From the NCBI RefSeq assembly GCF_046630445.1, contig NC_092336.1, positions 204,013,001 to 204,077,000 of the forward strand: a DNA stretch of 64,000 nt. Reading direction: 5' to 3'. This DNA comes from Rutidosis leptorrhynchoides (Eukaryota > Streptophyta > Magnoliopsida > Asterales > Asteraceae). Below are positions 48,669-58,949 of the stretch, in pieces. Under the pieces are notes generated by a model, which saw nothing but the letters and a program-made list of their open reading frames with translations, made no database searches and was not told the origin of the DNA. Positions within the stretch are counted from its first letter, which is position 1. Each line of letters opens with the position of its first letter. The translations under genes were made by a program, and so were the position numbers.

Positions 48669-50148
48669 TTACTGAATCCGTCATCTCCACACACAACGAT
48701 ACATCCAAACTTACACACCATACACACGTGATTAACCAAGATTTTTTGTTCAACCAAGAAAGCCATGAGCTTTTCTTCCGACAATGAAGCTAAGTCCACC
48801 ATAACAACACTCAATGAAAGATGCTTGGAAACAAAAGATTAGAAGGTAATATGCATCTAAATTTGGGAGTCGAAGATGGACAAAAAGAGGCAGGTTTGGA
48901 GCGTCTTGACTTTCGATTTGGCCAACCCACATAGATGGGTCGACCATAAACAAGCGAGCCATTCAAGTTGGAAATAGCAACCGAAGCATTGGTGGTGTCT
49001 TCTTATGAAAAAACCGTACTAGCGACAGTTCCAGGACTTGATCTCGAAAATCACTTCGATCTTACCAAATACATTGTATAATATGTCGAGTGCATGTACT
49101 TTCCAACCTGAATCACAACTAAAGGGGTAGTTTTTGACGTATTTTATATAAGTTATTCACGCTTTAAAGTGTGGCTTATTATAATTTTCTTTTTACATTT
49201 CCTACATCGGAGGAATATATAGCGTAAAAAAATGTGGTCAGTTTTGACGCTTATTCGAGTATAAAATGATTTAGTTAGAGGGGCTTGATAGTGTAACAAA
49301 GCAGTTTTTTTTTGTGCGATAAATTGATCCGAGTAGGAAGCATATCTCGAGCCACTCTCCAAATAAAAATATTATTCGTTCGTTGAAGTACCTTCAACCA
49401 CAACGTACTAGGTTCTTGTAAGTAACTAGAAGGGGGGTGAATAGTTACTTAGTGGTTTCTTAAAACTTTTTCGGTGTATTTAATATTCTAAGCATAAGTT
49501 TTAAGTGCGAAAGCTTTTGTATTTGTTAATGCAATATGTAAAGAATGTAAAACGCAAACAAACACAAGGGTTTATAGTTTTTGGGGGAGGATGTTAACTA
49601 ATCCTCCTTAATCCATTCCTCGACACATCATGTCGAGAGTTTAGCTTCACTGAGATTTTCTCCAAATATGGTGGATATCCAATTACATCACTTGTCATTT
49701 AATAAGCCACACCAACAATATTTTTATACCATTGAAAGATTAAAGCTTACTTGGATTACTCACATCTCTAATGAGATGGAGATTGTTCCCACCAAAAGAA
49801 CAATCAGTTTTCTAAGTCCCTTTAAGGTAGTTACTTAACTAAGTAAGATGTTGTTCTTATTATAATAACAAAGCCGCTAACTTGATCTCCTCAAGTTAGA
49901 AGATCACATTCACACAACAAATTTATAAGTGATGATCTATGCTACTTCTTCGACTAATTCAAAGAAGTAGCTTACAAAGAAAACTAGCTAATAATAAGAA
50001 TTATGTGCTTAGTTTACATTGATTTTATCTTGGTACAAGATAGATGTCCCTCTAGCTAATCATATATCTAATCGTATGTCATGAAGCTCTATGTGATCTT
50101 TCTAAATTTGAATGAAGTTCCAGAGGGCTCAACCTTTGAATATCTCTT
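48669..50148. other. Anonymous stretch, no supported gene
   Basis: Apart from the RRM-like fragment listed separately I see only short AT-rich text. A purine run AGAAGGGGGGTGAATAG near 49427 resembles a retroelement polypurine tract, but no LTR could be matched beside it. Open frames of 60-70 codons here have no recognisable domain. Confidence 0.5.
48860..49020 (-). pseudogene. Possible degenerate RRM fragment
   Basis: On the minus strand, one frame reads AISNLNGSLVYGRPIYVGW, which resembles the end of an RNA-recognition motif (the alanine helix, then the Leu-Asn-Gly, Gly-Arg and Ile-x-Val pattern). Just upstream in another frame is YGFF, like an RNP1 core. About 55 codons in total, without start or exon context. 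It could be a gene fragment carried in by a mobile element or a chance match. Confidence 0.3.
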
Positions 50149-52276
50149 TGATACGCCCTGATTAGTCAAGTTTTTACGTGTCATTAATAGTAAAAGAAAT
50201 CTATGATGCATCAGGTGAGGTTTTATTATTTATAGTGTTGGGCCTAAATCTCTTTCTATATTAATCTAAGGTTAATAGTGGAAAATATGGTCGTACTATG
50301 AACTGTCGAATTAGACACAGGGCTTATCAAGATATTTTAGAATACAAGATAGTTGAGTTTACACAATATTAAAACCCAAAATCACTAGCCAGGTAGATCT
50401 AGTGGAGAGGCATGATCCTTTTGATTAAAAGACTGTTTGGAAAATCCAACAACCAAGTCTAGCTACAAATTTTCATAGACACCAGCTATTTGGTTCTTAA
50501 ATTGAGAGATAGAATAGTTGGTTTGGTTTATTTTTATATAATTTAGATAACGAAATAAACAATTAATTAAACTTAAAATAGCTGACAAGCAAGGAACAAC
50601 TAAGGATAAAGAAGACGAGTTTACTATGATGTTTGACAATGTAGACACGCTTAGATTAATTGGATAGACCTTGGTGTAAACTTTTAAACCATACCAATTT
50701 AGTGCGCTTTCTAAATGATATTTCACTAGGAATTAGTTTATCGTGATTCTGATTAGATCGACTACACCCAACTCTCGATACTACCCTTAACTGCCGTTAA
50801 GTATGGTAGTGGCCTTTGTTAGGGTGATGTGCATACCTTTACCGGGATGCATTGCGTACCTCAGGCACTCGAATAGAGTAGCATAGTGTGAATATATGAT
50901 TCCTTTTAGGACCTAACAGTTCTTAACACCTTAATATACCCCTTTAAAAATCTAAGTGAGTGGCCATTTTGTATGATTTAAATTCTCCTTTACAATACAA
51001 TTATACAACATATGGCAATATCTTAAGATATGCTTCTGACACGGACCATGTCTTTTGGTAAGTTACAGTATTAGAGCATTGAGTCTTACGTCGACCATAA
51101 CCTCTAGCGGACTAATCCTTATTATGGCATTTAACACTGATAACTACTTACCCCTATTAGTATTTGTTAAGCCCCAATGATGGATTATTTCCACGAGTAT
51201 AACTGGAAAGCGTACCGTGAATTAAAATTACGCAAAAACGTAATAAATTTTTATCTAAAATAATAATTATCTATGTCATGGAAAACATACAAATAATTAC
51301 CATCAATTAAAAATTCCAAACATAAAAGAAAAGATAGATAATACCGAATAATGCAGGCAGAATAACTTTTCTTAAAATATCCTAAGCGTTACAGAGCCAA
51401 GCTAGCTACTAATAATTATTTTCTAAGTCTCATATTTAACTCTCTCTTAACTAATTAAGTTAACTAGATAGAAAGTAAGAAATTACGTAATAAAAATAAA
51501 TAAAAATTAAGAGTAAATTGGATAGTTGGTGTGTGTTGAAAATGGTTAAAGATGTATTTATAGAGTTGGAAGTCTTCAAAATTGCACCCGAAGTCCCTCT
51601 TGATAATTGCAGTTCAACACTTAAAATGGGTGTCGGGATACCGGCATCTTGTGAAGTCTCGGGTTGAAAACTGAAATAAAAATGGAATCTTGGAAGATAC
51701 CGCCCGACATCGCGAAAATAGCCCTCGATTCCAACATCTAATAATGGTGTCGGTCCCGACACCTATATGCTCCATACCGGTCGTACCAAGGTATCGGTAC
51801 CGGCACCTTGGGAGAGTGTCGGTCCCGACACCATTTTGGCATGTACCGGTCCGTACCATGGTATTGGTCCTGGTACCCTTGGGGGTGGTACTTATCGGTT
51901 TTTATCCCGGATGCTTGTTCTGAAGTGCATTTTTCGATCGTTCACTCTTTTGGCTCCCACTTCTTCGTTTCTTGGCCGATTTTGACAATTCTTGAGCTCA
52001 CATGTTCGTAATTCATTTATATACAAGATGATCTTAGGTAGGATCACTATCTTTAATTTCATAAAATAGTTCATTGGCGAAAGCGATACGTCTTTCTCAG
52101 TTTTGCTCTAGTTTCTTCGTTATTAGTCCGTTTTCTTTGATTCTTGCGCCATTGTCTTCGTTTTCCAAGATCTACAAAATAAGCTAACAAAAAGAGATTT
52201 TAGGTTCTTTTATATTTTTCTTAGCTAAAATGAGAGAGATAATGGAGGTAAAAACATGACTTTTTACGCGTTATCA
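50149..52276 (-). mobile_element. Probable solo LTR, Tat/Ogre-like, about 2.1 kb
   Basis: In minus orientation it starts TGATAACGCGTAAAAAG and ends AGGGCGTATCA. The flanks CTCTT (50144-50148) and GTCTT (52277-52281) differ by one base, compatible with an old 5-bp target duplication. There is no coding sequence. The upstream part in minus orientation has the AT-rich 'aaaagtc...gcgcaagaatc' style of text I associate with Ogre-type LTRs, and the middle contains near-palindromic 18-mers. The outer borders are the weak part of this call. Confidence 0.45.
51746..51832. repeat. Near-palindromic 18-mers
   Basis: GGTGTCGGTCCCGACACC at 51746-51763 and again (first base changed) at 51816-51832, with the related GGTATCGGTACCGGCACC at 51790-51807 between them and further GGTACC-type palindromes to about 51895. 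GC-rich against an AT-rich background. Could fold or bind a dimeric factor. Confidence 0.7.
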
Positions 52277-52281
52277 GTCTT

Positions 52282-53025
52282 CCTTTGATAGGCGAAGAGA
52301 TGAGCATGACAGATGTCTAACGATCACGTCAACGGTTGACTGTACGAACCACCATTTGCAATAGATTAAATATAATAACCGTTTGTGCCACGCTTCTCTT
52401 TCTTTAAGTGTGTTGGAATGTTGTCGAATTTGTGTTACCTGCAGAATTTGTGCAATAGCATAGACAAATGTTTTAGACATAAAGTGTTTGAGTTATCTTT
52501 GACTTAGCTTTATGAAAGTGACTTGTCAAACACTTTGGGCAAGGCTTTCTTTCTTGGCATTCCATCATGAATACCAATTAAGTTAAGTTCATATTTGGAT
52601 CATATCCATCTATAATTCAAACTTTTATCATGTGCTAGCCGTTTGAATTAAATCGATAAAGTAACTATTGCTTTGACCAAATTATCCGATAAAGTTAACC
52701 AACTGCCATGAGCATTAACCATCAATCTCACTTTCAAGCACAAAATATAATTGCAGACATATAATCTCATAATCTTGACTACATCATATGTATAAAAATG
52801 ATAAAAACGATGGGACACTTCAACCCCCAAATTATCAACACACGTACCCTTATTTAATTGAAGCCTCTTCCATCTTAGCTTTTAAACAAAGCTATAGACC
52901 TTCCATATATTATGCCTAGAAATAAGAAAGGACTTAATGGGTCATCTTGATGAAAAACCCGCTTGATATTAAACTCGGTCGTTGGAATATCGTTAACCAA
53001 CACGGACGTGCGATCATTATTCAAA
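52282..53025. other. Anonymous AT-rich stretch
   Basis: No domain-bearing frame, terminal repeats or RNA gene seen between the probable solo LTR and element D. Confidence 0.5.
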
Positions 53026-53453
53026 TGTTTAGCTTCAATTTATGTCTCGGTTAAGTATTTGATCATGTACACATAGGTTTAGGTTGAAGGTGATGAATGT
53101 TGAAGATGAAGATCATGAATATGATAACAACAATCTCAAATCTGAGTAACATGAGTTTGATATTGATAATCGATACAAGAATTAGCACATGAATTGAATC
53201 GTAAACAAGATTGAATCCACGGCTCCCTTGGACTCATTCATAATTGTATGAATGATCACGGTTTAGCTTAAGTCTCTCAACAATGTGTTGAGAGAGTTTG
53301 GGGATAAAACACCTAGTGTGTGTGTGTGTGAAAATGAAAGCTCTAAGTGACTAAGATGTGATGCATAAGTATTTATACTCCATACTCATGCTCACTTACA
53401 TGTTAATCAATCACATATGCACATCTCACATTGGGTTACATTGTGACCCAACA
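53026..53453 (-). repeat. D 3' LTR (left), 428 bp
   Basis: TGTTTAGC...GACCCAACA in plus-strand reading, including a (GT)n run near 53316. It aligns through its length with the right LTR. Confidence 0.8.
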
Positions 53454-55879
53454 ATCTCCCCCTAGATGTGTGTTGCAATGTTTTGCTCGTCACTTTTCAT
53501 CTAGACTTTGCTTGACTTGAGACAAAATGTTGAAACTCTATAGGCTCCCCCTTCAAAGTACATGGGCTCTCATCAAAGACTCGATCAGTGGCTATTGGTT
53601 TGGTAGCTTAATCTTTAAACTCCCCATATGATGTGGAATCTTCTTCGAATCCCAAGCTACCCCTCAAATAAACAATTCTTTCTTTAAAGTCTGAGTCTTG
53701 TACCGTACATGCACAAGAGTCATATTCAAAGCATCACTTGACTTGAATTAGTAAGATTGGTTGAACTCGAGAAACTCCCCTCTCAAAGTGACACTCTCAC
53801 TCTTATCTTTCTCAGAGCTGCCACGGGAGTGCCATGTTAGGCATTTCTTTTATGTCTTTCTTGTTTAGGTGTGTAAGACCACACATTCGATTCCTTATAC
53901 CGGCGATTTTCACCGGGACACGCCTCTCTAGATCACATCACAGACTTCATCACATGACTTAGTGGTGGTACATCTTTAACAAGAGTACTTTTGATATAAG
54001 ATTCCATAAATTCCCCCAAGAATATGAAAATTTCTTTTCGTTCATCCTTGCTTTCCTTTCAAATCTCGTAATACTTTACATCGACCATATGACAATCTCT
54101 CCCAAAATGATGTTTCTATGAAATATATCATAATTTTCATGTGGTTGATGTATTTAGATTTGACATTGTAGTGTAAAAACGGAAATAATCACCGAAAATG
54201 TCAAGATTCGGTAACAATAACATTCGATAAGAAGTACCGAATAGATATGACAATGGACCTCAAAAGACGTCATCATCAACGAATCTATTTTTGCATTGAA
54301 AATGGTTACTTGAACTGGATTTAAAGTTCAATGTTTAAAGGATCAAGGAAGGGGGTTCAAAGACAAGTCAGGGGTTCAATAAGGTGGGTCAGATGCTAAA
54401 ATCGGGGGTTCAAGTAGTTAAGGTTCACAATGCATCTGGTTAACAAGTGTGGCCAGGTATGTGCTGTTGAATGTTGTAAGGAGACAAGGGAATGGAATAA
54501 ATCTCATGGGACCCATAGTAAACTTCACCAAATTTACTGAATACCATCCAATACACTTCAGCTAGTTACTGGTCTTGTTTCTTGTACATCACAGGTACGC
54601 CTCACCTTAAATCTATAGATTTGACCAATTTCGAACATAAAACGTACGGTTCACTTGTGCACTCGTACTAACTCAAGGTTAATCGTACGTTCCATCTATC
54701 CACACGCACGATTGATCAGTTCATCATGAACAACAATAACCGCCATCATCATCGTATAATCTGAACGAAATTAAGCTTTAAGGATGATTCAAAACTGATC
54801 AATTAGCAGCGATTTTAATTTTTCAATGTGAATTTAACATCAAAACATCATCAATTCTCAAATTCATCTCATGAACAGTCACGAAGTTCAATATATGAAC
54901 TTGAGAATCAAAACTCAATTCTGTATAGTTTCAGGTGTCGAATCCTTTATAAAAATTGTTAAAAATCATGTGTATAACATTCTTCAGTCATCAATCTAAC
55001 CATAAACATCATCCACACTTCGAATTTGTTGATGAAGGAAACAGTTGACTTTTTAACCCCAACCTTTGACATTGCAAATTCGTCATCGTTTGAAGGAATT
55101 AAAATCTGTAAATTTGCAGATTTCTTAACGATAAGATTGCTAATACATCTGTACTTTTAGTTTTCTTCAATTTTAAACTTGAAAATTTGATGTTCATAAG
55201 GTTGAAGAACTCGGTACAGTAGCTGATCAAATCTGAATCAAACACGAATTATTGAAGCTAGGATCTGTGAGATTCGACTCTTTAGCTCTGATACCAATTG
55301 AAATGTCTAATGTTTAGCTATAATTCATGTTTGGGTTAAGTATTTGATCATGTATGCATAGGTTTAGGTTGAAAGTGATGAATGTTGAAGATGAAGATCA
55401 TGAATATGATAACAACAATCTCATATATGAATAACATGAATTTGATATTGATAATCGATACAAGAATTAGCACATGAATTCAATCGTAGACAATATTGAA
55501 TCCACGACTCTCTTGGACTCATTCATAATTGTATGAATGATCACGGTTTAGCTCAAGTCTCTCAACAATGGGTTGAGAGAGTTTAGGGATAAAACACCTA
55601 GTGTGTGTGTGTGTGTGACAATGAAAGCTCTAAGTGACTAAGATGTGATGCATAAGTATTTATACTCCATACTCATGCTCAGTTACATGCTAATCAATCA
55701 CATATGCACATCTCACATTTTTTTTTAGGTAAAGGGTGTACACCCGGTAAATATTATTATAAATGCACAATTACAAAAATGTCAACGAGCAAATAAACTT
55801 GAAAATAGGGAAAATGCCAAAGGCTACATAAAAAGCAACCGACACAAACCAAAGAACTACCACAATCAACACGAGCACA

Positions 55880-57213
55880 TTATATTTTCCAAGCCATCTT
55901 CAACTTGTGCACGTGAGGAGACTCTTTAAACTTCACCGACATCAACTTTAATCTCACAGTTCCAAAGATGATGTTGAAAACCTGGGTTAAATTTCGTGAT
56001 TCCCCTCGAAACAACCTTGCATTATGTTCTTGCCATACAAAATATACCGTTGCTGCGAACACAATTTTGGCAACTATGACTCGAGCCACTTTCCTTTTGG
56101 CAACCGGCACAAACTGTTGAACAATCTCTTTCCATTTGTTCCCAATACTCGGAAAATCAATGAGCCGCTTCACCCTTTCCCAGACCTCCAATGAAAATTT
56201 GCATTCAAAAAATAGATGGTTATGAGAATCATGTTGTAACTTACATAACGAGCAAAGCAACGAATTCACATCTACTACATCCCAGTCCTTCATGTTGTCT
56301 TGAGTCTTTAGCTTCTCTTTAACAAGTAACCAAGTAATAAAGGAATGACGCGGGATCGCATTAGCAAACCAAACCAAACTTTTGACGCATGTGGATGGAT
56401 AGATTCCCATGCTTGTTTAGTAGAGAACTCTACTAGGCTTCCATCATGTGTCTTCCAAAATAATTTATCACTCTCATCTCTGTTAGGAATCGGAACATTT
56501 AGTAACATAGGGAATTTTATGGTCCATTGAGTAGGCCAATTCCAGCCCATATGATCAAGAAAATCCGACACCTTGGATCTGTCATGTAAATTAGCGCTAT
56601 GCATATCCCTGGAGGAAATAACATCAGCTAGAGGACCGAAGTCCGTCCAAGTATCATACCATGCAGACGTGTCATCACCATTTCCTACCACATGCACGAA
56701 TAAATGACGAATGTCTTCACGAATGCTTAGAATCTTCCACCATGCCCAACTAGATGAAGCAACGGTATCAACCACCCAAAAGTTTCGATGATTCAACCTA
56801 TAGGTATGGATCCATTTTACCCATAATGACTTTTTATGAGTAATGATGCTCCATATATGATAAGCCATTAACGCAATATTCCACGTTTTAAGACTTTTAA
56901 TCCCCAATCCGCCTTCCTCTTTAGGTAAACACACCCCCGACCATTTCACTTTGGATTTTCCTTTCTTCATTTCACCTTGACACCATAAAAAACCACGCAT
57001 AATTTTTTCCATATCTTTAATGACACTATCGGGAAGAATGAACACCGAGGACCAATATACTTGCATAGATGACAGAACAGACTTGATAAGTTGTACACGC
57101 CTTGTAAAAGACAAAAATTTGTTTTTCCAATCATCTATCTTCATACGCATACTATCAATCAACCCCTTGAAATCTTTTTGATATAGGCGAGTAGAAATCA
57201 AAGGGACACCCAA
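55880..57213 (-). pseudogene. LINE ORF2 remnant: connection region and zf-RVT end
   Basis: Continues the LINE toward its 3' end: LSFTRRVQLIKSVLSSMQVY, FLWCQGEMKKGKSKVKW and LPKEEGGLGIKSLKTWN are standard plant L1 text after the RT palm. The last 176 codons (SLVWFANAIPRHSFITWLLV, LCSLCKLQHDSHNHLFFEC) are the zinc-binding reverse-transcriptase domain (zf-RVT) at the C-terminus. The two frames overlap at 56308-56410, marking a frameshift. Confidence 0.9.
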
Positions 57214-57239
57214 ACACTTACTCGCTCTTCAAAAGGCAT

Positions 57240-58670
57240 AAGCAATAAAATAGCACTCTTTAAAGTGGGAGGAACATGAGAAAAATAAGCTGTGCTTTTT
57301 TGTAAACTTGGAACTTACCCGGAACACTTCTTAAATTCATCAAGAGCTGTGGCAATGGTCTGAATCAATTCCCTGTTAGCCCGAGCAAAGATGAATAAGT
57401 CGTCCGCGAAACATACATTGACAATCTCTTGCCTCTCACATTTCGGGTGATACATAAAACCATCTGCACTTCTAATATTTCGTTTAATCATCAGTGTTAA
57501 AACTTCCATGACCATGGTAAAAAGTTAAGGTGACATCGGATCCCCTTGGCGTAACCCCGTTTTACCCTTGAAATACCCGTGTAGGTGGCCATTTATATTA
57601 ATCGAAAACGACGTCGTGGTCACATATTTCATAATCCATTTAATCATCGTATTATGAAACCCAAAACCACGAAGAATATCTTTTAAGAACACCCAATCAA
57701 CCGTATCATACGCCTTTTAGATATCTACTTTAAATGCACATCTCGGAGTACCTCTATTCAAGTGATAATTCTTCATAATTTCCTGAGTAATCAATATATT
57801 ATCCATAATTCGTCTCCCCGGAACAAACGCGGATTGGTTACTACTAATAATAGCATCCAAAGCACTAGTAATCCTACTCGTGATAATTTTGCTAATGCAC
57901 TTGTAGATCACATTACAAAACGAGATCGGGCGATAATCATTCACCTTTGACGGCGATTCCACTTTCGGTAAAAGAGTCAAAATCGTATGATTTATCTCCG
58001 TAAGCAACTGACCATTCAAGAAAAAATCTTTAACCGCCATACAGACCTCATTACCAACAATGTTGCATGCTTTTTTGAAAAATGTAGACGTATATCCATC
58101 TGGACCCGACTCCTTATCATCCCCAATATTAAACATGGCATCTTTTATCTCATCATCCGACACTACTTTGATCATATCCAATGCCATCTCATGCGTGATT
58201 TTGGATTGAAAAAGATCAGTAGTCACAATTCTCATGCATTGCTTACTATCACCAAGAAAATCCATATAATGGGAAACAAAAACTTCTACAACCTCATTAC
58301 CTTCCACGAGCACACCCTCACTATTGGTCACGGCATTAATTCTCAATCTATTATTTCTGGCCTTTACAACCTTGTGAAAGTAATTTGAATTACTATCCCC
58401 GACCCGAAGCCATTCTATTTTCGCCTTTTGTTTAAGGAATCTCTCTTCGTCCCATAAAGCATCACTATATTCCTTAAGTTTTTTGATCTCCAAATCACGA
58501 ATTTCGCTTGAGAACAGGTTTGAATCCAGTTGCAACTGGATCGTGTCCAGCTCGCTTCTTAACTGAATAACATTAGCATGTAAATTACCTTTGTTCCACA
58601 TCAATTTACGAATTGGTTTTTTAAGAGCCCTCAACTTTTTTACCACCTTGCACATATTGTGACCTTCCAC
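57240..58670 (-). pseudogene. LINE ORF2 remnant: reverse transcriptase
   Basis: L1-type RT on the minus strand: pre-RT segment (FLKQKAKIEWLRVGDSN), DYRPISFCNVIYKCISKII, SNQSAFVPGRRIMDN, KAYDTVDWVF, GLRQGDPMSP, and the catalytic FADDLFIFARAN near 57400. It is dead: in-frame stops lie after AFKVDI (57715), after GDPMSP (57522) and after EFKKCSG (57315). Plant L1 elements of this type carry ORF2 of about 1300 codons, so only the C-terminal two thirds remain. Confidence 0.92.
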
Positions 58671-58730
58671 ACTGTTATTTCACCCATTTTGTATAAAAAA
58701 CTTAACATTGGGTTACTTTGTAACCCAACA

Positions 58731-58949
58731 AAAGACTTGACAGTTTTTGTATTGTCTGTTCAGTATATATACCTATATTTAAAATAAATAATACTCCCTA
58801 AAAAGAGACATACGTTGCTCCAATTAACTTAAACATCATCTCAAAAAGTTAGTGCCCTCAGTGATAATAATTGAATGCCTATGACATTATGACATACCAG
58901 TAATTTTCTATGTTGTACGTTTCCATATTCTTGTTAACTCCTTGTAACA
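58731..58949. other. Upstream region of the kinase pseudogene
   Basis: 220 bp between the D LTR and the kinase ATG, AT-rich, with TATATATAC near 58764. This may be what remains of the promoter; no clear control element seen. Confidence 0.35.

Larger units (their letters stand above)
55720..58704 (-). mobile_element. 5'-truncated L1-type LINE
   Basis: The insertion has a short T-run on its left (55720-55726), the poly(A) end of a minus-strand LINE. It lacks the ORF1 and endonuclease parts: the 5' end lies just upstream of the RT region, typical of aborted target-primed reverse transcription. ACATT-type sequence borders both sides, so a short or decayed target duplication is possible. It sits in the right LTR of element D and is therefore younger than D. 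Confidence 0.9.
53026..58730 (-). mobile_element. Element D: small non-coding LTR retrotransposon, with a LINE in its 5' LTR
   Basis: Direct repeats of about 430 bp lie at 53026-53453 and 55299-55719 plus 58705-58730. On the minus strand the PBS TTGGTATCAGAGC (55297-55285) follows the right LTR, and a purine tract CTAGGGGGAGAT (53465-53454) precedes the left LTR, so the element is on the minus strand. The 1.84-kb interior has no gag or pol, making it a non-autonomous element (LARD/TRIM size range). Its LTR ends CCCAACA at 58730, only 220 bp before the kinase pseudogene start. The LTRs differ at many sites, so it is not recent. Confidence 0.75.
55299..58730 (-). repeat. D 5' LTR (right), split by the LINE (55299-55719 and 58705-58730)
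   Basis: Matches the left LTR up to CACATCTCACATT at 55719, then resumes at ACATTGGGTTAC (58705) and ends CCCAACA at 58730. The LINE lies between. Confidence 0.8.

Noticed and set aside
51690-52011. Several overlapping 67-100 codon frames on both strands
   Set aside because: Products of the GC-rich palindromic cluster in the probable solo LTR.
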